A stretch of DNA of 64,000 bases from Plasmodium brasilianum (lineage: Eukaryota; Apicomplexa; Aconoidasida; Haemosporida; Plasmodiidae), in assembly GCF_023973825.1 (NCBI RefSeq), contig NC_090124.1, forward strand, positions 1,270,501 to 1,334,500. The letters run 5' to 3'. Made by a program: the position numbers and the translations under genes. Of the stretch, positions 59,924 to 64,000 are shown one piece after another (the stretch's first letter is position 1; each line of letters begins with the position of its first letter). A model generated the notes under the pieces. That model worked only from the letters and a program-made list of their open reading frames with translations. It was not told where the DNA came from and searched no databases.

Positions 59924-60298
59924 TTATTGTAAAGGATACTTTTCTTTTAATTCTTCAATTTTATCCTCAAAAGTTATTTCGTAAGGAAACCTTGGGAATT
60001 TATTTCCATATATTTTCCTCATGAGTAACCATTTGGTAAAACATTCAACTTCGTATACAGTCATTCTATGAACGTTTATCTTTTTGCTTATTAAAAAATT
60101 GTACATATCCTTTCTAGGTTCATAATCTGGGTTTATTCCTTTGATATAATATTCCCAGCTTTTTCCTTCATCTGTTTTTAAATCGTTAAGAAAATTTTCA
60201 ATTTCACAATTTTGGCTTTTTTCTGTTGTAAAGAACTTACGAAATGACAATTTATTTTTCCTTATTCCATTTGATTTCCTGTAAAGTAGTTTTATCAT
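59924..60298 (-). CDS. Conserved-looking small protein, possibly mitochondrial
   Basis: I do not recognise this protein. It is a single exon of 124 residues from the ATG at 60298 to the stop at 59924. It is not low complexity, unlike random frames here: it contains W, C, P and G and reads SWEYYIKGINPDYEPRKDMY, then VYEVECFTKWLLMRKIYG and FPRFPYEITFEDKIEELKEK. The N-terminal 25 residues (MIKLLYRKSNGIRKNKLSF) are basic and free of acidic residues, as in mitochondrial presequences. They also contain LYR, the tripeptide of LYR-family assembly factors, though the rest of that motif is not evident. The neighbours QCR9 and RsmE act in organelles, but in Plasmodium adjacency says little about function. 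The ORF is well supported; the function is open. Confidence 0.75.
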   Translation of the reverse strand: MIKLLYRKSNGIRKNKLSFRKFFTTEKSQNCEIENFLNDLKTDEGKSWEYYIKGINPDYEPRKDMYNFLISKKINVHRMTVYEVECFTKWLLMRKIYGNKFPRFPYEITFEDKIEELKEKYPLQ

Positions 60299-60802
60299 AT
60301 TTTTTCAACTCCTTGCTTAATTTTTCACTTGTACAGTATATGTTTCATTTCGCATGTATCTTTTTCGTTTATTTGTACACACATTCATTTATTTTGATAT
60401 ATATCCTGTTATAGTTTTTTTTTTTTTTTCTTAAATTTTAACTTCTTAATAGCGCCCTTTTTAATCCTTTCCTTTCAATGATAATTAACTTTTCAAATTT
60501 TTTTTTTCCTTCAAAAAATTAAAGCACGGACGGGGAAAAAGGAAGAAAAACTTTTTTTTACCTATTCCTCATAATGTTTGTAAAAGAATTAATACAAAAT
60601 TTCATTTTTACGCATTTTTGCTTTTAACAATACGTGTGAAAAAAGGATTGAAAATGGAAAAAAAAGAAAGAAAAAGGAAAATATCACGTAGTAAGAATGC
60701 CAACATGTGTATTTTCTTAAAAGGACATTTAATATAAAGCGAAAATTAAAGAAAAAAAAAAAAAAATAAAATAAAATAAAAATACACTCAAGGAGCTTTC
60801 CT

Positions 60803-61411
60803 CTATTTAATGTTAAAATTAAAATATATTGACAATATAATTGAAAAAAAGAGAAGTAACAAAAAAATTAAGGGGCTATAAAAACTGTCAAATCGTAGAC
60901 GTGCCAGAAGGGGTTCCCTCGTTTTTCGCCTACAAAAAAAAAAAAAAAAAAAAATTAAAATTGTCAAATAAAATAAAATTAAGTAAAATTATATAAAATT
61001 GAATAAAATTAAGTAAAATTAAATAAAATTGAATAAAATTGAATAAAATGAAATAAAATTGAATAAAATTGAATAAAATGAAATAAAATTGATTAAAATT
61101 AAGTAAAATTGAATAAAATTGAATAAAATTAAGTAAAATTGAATAAAATTGAATAGAATGAAATAAAATTAAATAAAATTGAATAAAATTATGTCAAATA
61201 AAATTAAAATAAATTAAATAAAATGAAATAAAATAATAAATTTGGAAAAGGTGCAAAAACAACACGTTGAATTCCCCTTTTAATGTGTAGCCATTATTTC
61301 ACGCCAGAAAACATATTTATGAAAAAAATATCCTCAAACAGTGCAAATATACGTAGAAATATTCGTATGCATATATATGATACTATAATATCGTTTTTTC
61401 AATGCTCTCAT
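60803..61411 (-). CDS. Weak candidate two-exon transmembrane micro-protein
   Basis: Speculative. Exon 2 is 60929 to 60803, after a long T tract ending TTTTGTAG. It reads RKTREPLLARLRFDSFYSP, then a hydrophobic LIFLLLLFFSIILS and a TAG stop. Exon 1 could be 61411 to 61353, from an ATG to donor GTATAT at phase 2 (MRALKKRYYSIIYMHTNIS), which joins in frame and gives 61 residues. The G/C-rich start of exon 2 stands out from its surroundings. A second frame of the same island gives a hydrophilic ending, AKNEGTPSGTSTI. T-rich DNA easily yields chance hydrophobic frames, so this needs transcript support. Confidence 0.2.
60965..61225. repeat. TTGAATAAAA / TTAAGTAAAA repeat array
   Basis: Some 25 units of a 10-nt sequence, ATTGAATAAA with ATTAAGTAAA and ATGAAATAAA variants, lying between the VTC gene's 3' end and the small protein gene. 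Confidence 0.88.
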
Positions 61412-61512
61412 TTTTAAACGGTGCCACGGGGCCCTATATTCTATGCTGTTGGTTATATTTCTAAATAGAAGAATATGCAAATGCACATCAACCACACTCA
61501 GTTGTCAATTTA

Positions 61513-63851
61513 TCACATTTTAGCGCGATTTTCTTTCAAGTAATCATACTTTTGAATGATCTCTATTCGCTTTAAAAAGAAGAAGTAGGAAGACAGTAGG
61601 GATGTGAGCGAAGTGGCTAGTAGCAAAATAATAACAATGTCAAGGTTTTTATTTTCATTTTTGTACTTCTCTAAAAATAGTGCCAACAGGGTAATATAAA
61701 CAGACACAAGAGTATAATGTAAGAATGTCCTTTCAGCAGCAAAATTAATTTTTGGATCAATTTTGAGTAAATTAATTTTTTCAAATGTTTTAAAATTTTT
61801 ATTATATTTCTGATTTATCCATGAAAATGTTTTTTCTCTTAAATCCCCCTTGTGTAAAGAGTTATAACTTGAATAATCAAAAATACTGTTATACTCATTT
61901 GATACAAAATTTTTTTTATAATATCGATTTTTATTTATTTCTTTTGTATATACAGAATCTAGATGTGTGTTTTGCATATTATAACCACTTGAACGTTTTA
62001 ACGTAAATTCTGATGAGTTATTTGTTGAGTTAAATTTTTCATGTATATTTCTGTGTATCCATATAGGTATATACTTAATTTTTTCTGAGTGTAATAGAGC
62101 CATAGCTGTTTGATATTTCGAATACTTATATGCATTAATAGATTCATTACTATTTAATATATTATTAATCCATTCAGGCATCTTTTCTGCTTTTAATTTC
62201 ACTTCTATAATACCATAGTTTAGTCTAATTATTTCATTTTTTCCTAAGGCCTCTTCAGCTAATCTACACCAATGCTCTCTTCTTTCAACGTACTCATTTA
62301 ACATAGACACATTAGTGTCTATGGATATTCGAACAGAATTATCATTGCTCAGCTGAAAAGCAGATCTCAAATAAGACGTCCTTATTACTGGTTCCAGTTC
62401 GTATTGTATTATCATTTTCTGTATTTCCTTTCCCAGTTTTATGTTTTTCTTTATTTTTTTCTCTAATGCTACAACTGCTTCTGCGTCGTTTGTACCTCCA
62501 CCATCCTTTATCTCGTCACCCCCATTCGTGCTTCTACCCAGTAACTGCCGCTTCCTTTTGCTCAACCTGTTCAGGAAAAAATCTTTAACATTTAACTTAC
62601 CCGTCATAAACTTTAACACATATTTCTGTTCAAGCTCAAACCTTTCCTTTGTCGAGGCCTCACCAGTCCATTCCTCGTGGTGCGTTTTTCTTTCAATGAA
62701 TATCACTTTGTCAGGGTCTTCCTCATTATCGTTATACCATCGGAATCGAATAAGCTGAGCGTTCTCATACCTAAGAATTCTTTTAGAATAGCATGTGGCC
62801 TCTTTGTTGTCAAAATAGACAGAAGTTATTTGCTGTGACTCGTTCAGCAATTTAATATTCTCTTCCTCCCCATCCGTCTCTCCTCTCGGGGTGCCGTTAG
62901 CAGTTATGTTAGAAGTTATGTTCGGAGTTACATTTGCAGCTACATTAGCCGCTACATTAGCAGCTACATTAGAAGCTACATTAGCCGCTACATTAGCAGC
63001 TACATTAGAAGCTACATTAGAAGCTACATTAGAAGCTACATTAGAAGCTACATTAGAAGCTACATTAGCAGCTACATTAGCAGCTACATTAGAAGCTACA
63101 TTAGAAGCTACATTAGCAGCTACATTAGAAGCTACATTAGAAGCTACATTAGAAGCTACATTAGCAGCTACATTAGCAGCTACACTAGCAGCTACACTAG
63201 CAGCCACGTTAGATGCTTCCCTTGAACTACCCACTTCACATGACTCATATTTTTGACTTTTCATTAAACACCTAAAATGGGCATCGAGATCCTCGTTACT
63301 GAGGCCAAATATTAGGTAAGGTAGATGCTTCACAATTTTTACTTTTGTATAAACGATGTTATCATATTTTATTAAAAATTTTGTGGAAATACGTTCAAAC
63401 GTATCTGGCGGTTTCCATGTAGTATTATTTATTTCTTTTATACTATGTTCATTTAATGAACGAAGTAAGGTATATAAATAAGACAAATATACTATTAAGT
63501 TATCAATGTTTATGTTACAGAATTTCTCTTTAATCAAACTTAGTAAGAGCCATTGGTTTATTGATATATTCATTATTTTATCAAAGAAAAAACCTAACTT
63601 CATTACAATTTTACTATTTTTATGAACATAAAAATCCAAATGTATTATTTCACATCCTATTAAATCGAGTTCTTTTTCTATTTCACCATTTTCCACATTA
63701 TTTATGCTACCCTCTATGGATTTTATTTTATTATACATACTAATTAACTTGTCAAGTATATCTCTATATTTATTTTCTGCAAATGTGTTTATCTTCTTTA
63801 TTTCTTGACTAATGATATCATTGTACAAAAATGGTGGCAGCATTTTTATAC
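61513..63851 (-). CDS. Vacuolar transporter chaperone (VTC) polyphosphate polymerase, 5' exon missing
   Basis: VTC proteins make polyphosphate from ATP at acidocalcisome or vacuole membranes. This exon gives 779 codons ending NRAKM. Its 5' boundary is the acceptor at 63852-63853 (CTCCAAACGCAG); the start exon lies beyond the window. The N-terminal part resembles the end of an SPX domain (EIKKINTFAENKYRDILDKL). The VTC domain shows KHLPYLIFG, SVYFDN, QLIRFRWYN, IFIERKTHHEEWTGEAS, KERFELEQKYV, VRISIDTNVSMLNE and GIIEVKLK. These include the paired Arg, Lys and EVK residues of the catalytic tunnel. A C-terminal DUF202 region (FAAERTFLHYTLVSVYITLL) supplies the membrane helices. An NVAA/NVAS repeat (62930-63215) splits the catalytic domain. 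An intact EVKL favours a Vtc4-like active enzyme, but I cannot separate Vtc2 from Vtc4 by eye. The frame runs on to 63975 through CATGTG microsatellite, which I treat as intron. Confidence 0.9.
62928..63212 (-). repeat. 12-bp repeat encoding NVAA / NVAS
   Basis: About 23 in-frame copies of a 12-nt unit, read on the plus strand as GCTACATTAGAA or GCTACATTAGCA, encoding alternating Asn-Val-Ala-Ala and Asn-Val-Ala-Ser inside the VTC protein. Confidence 0.93.
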
Positions 63852-64000
63852 CTGCGTTTGGAGAAGCGGAAAAAGGAGCCCACGCGTTAATGGGAGATAT
63901 GTGCATGTATAAGTGGTGTGTACGTAAGTGTGTATGTATGTATGTGTGCATGTGCATGTGCATGTGCATGTGCATGTGCGTAGATGTATGCGGGCCTGCT
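63852..64000 (-). other. Part of the first VTC intron
   Basis: On the minus strand this stretch is CATGTG/CATACA microsatellite followed by a pyrimidine-richer GGGCTCCTTTTTCCGCTTCT and the acceptor CAG. It is consistent with the 3' end of an intron whose donor lies outside the window. Confidence 0.65.

Larger units (their letters stand above)
60299..61512. other. Intergenic, small gene to VTC gene
   Basis: Contains the TTGAATAAAA repeat array (60965-61225) and a G/C-rich island at 60895-60930 directly behind a 20-base polypyrimidine tract and TAG on the minus strand. This is described as a candidate spliced gene. Otherwise it is AT-rich. Confidence 0.6.

Noticed and set aside
63852..63975. 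VTC start at the CATGTG microsatellite (MHMHMH...)
   Set aside because: A clear CAG acceptor with T-rich lead lies at 63852. The SPX N-terminus is missing, so the true first exon must lie outside the window.

Overview
The window is nuclear DNA of a malaria parasite (genus Plasmodium). It is very AT-rich and full of A/T homopolymers and AT, TATG and TTTA microsatellites. Its genes have short introns bounded by GTA...(T)nAG, and its proteins carry Asn-, Lys- and Ser-rich low-complexity inserts. The gene set and order match, as far as I remember, a block of P. falciparum chromosome 6 (the PF3D7_0622xxx-0623xxx region). The long microsatellites, large intergenic gaps and a 3,656-residue AP2 protein suggest a non-falciparum species such as P. 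malariae or P. ovale. I cannot fix the species from the sequence alone.

Layout, left to right. The 3' end of an iron superoxide dismutase (+) is followed by a Mei2-type RRM protein (+) and a four-exon EGF-like membrane protein (+). It converges on ferredoxin-NADP reductase (-), whose frame breaks in a 17-base homopolymer. Next come a candidate unannotated three-exon micro-gene (-), a 12-exon Nab2/ZC3H14-type poly(A)-RNA zinc-finger protein (+), and chorismate synthase (+). A 9.6-kb gene-poor stretch precedes the AP2 telomere-binding factor AP2Tel (+), which has a short first exon. Convergent to it is a eukaryotic/archaeal-type leucyl-tRNA synthetase (-). The right end holds a RUS/DUF647-family membrane protein (+), the complex III subunit QCR9 (- , four exons including a 10-nt first exon), an RsmE-type rRNA methyltransferase (+), a small unidentified protein (-), and most of a VTC polyphosphate polymerase (-). 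The first exon of the VTC gene lies beyond the right edge.

There is no operon or mobile element. The genes are monocistronic housekeeping genes: organelle redox (SOD, FNR), respiration (QCR9), the shikimate pathway (chorismate synthase), RNA handling (Mei2-like, NAB2, RsmE, LeuRS), telomere binding (AP2Tel) and phosphate storage (VTC). Exon models were built by hand from reading frame, GT/AG sites and phase. For NAB2, EGF, QCR9 and SOD every phase closes.

The most interesting material is in the gaps. It includes a 45-58 residue spliced transmembrane micro-protein candidate (11474-11973, -), a GC-rich island with open frames on both strands (46594-46705), a second two-exon candidate (60803-61411, -), and a period-28 array carrying GCATGC cores downstream of chorismate synthase.
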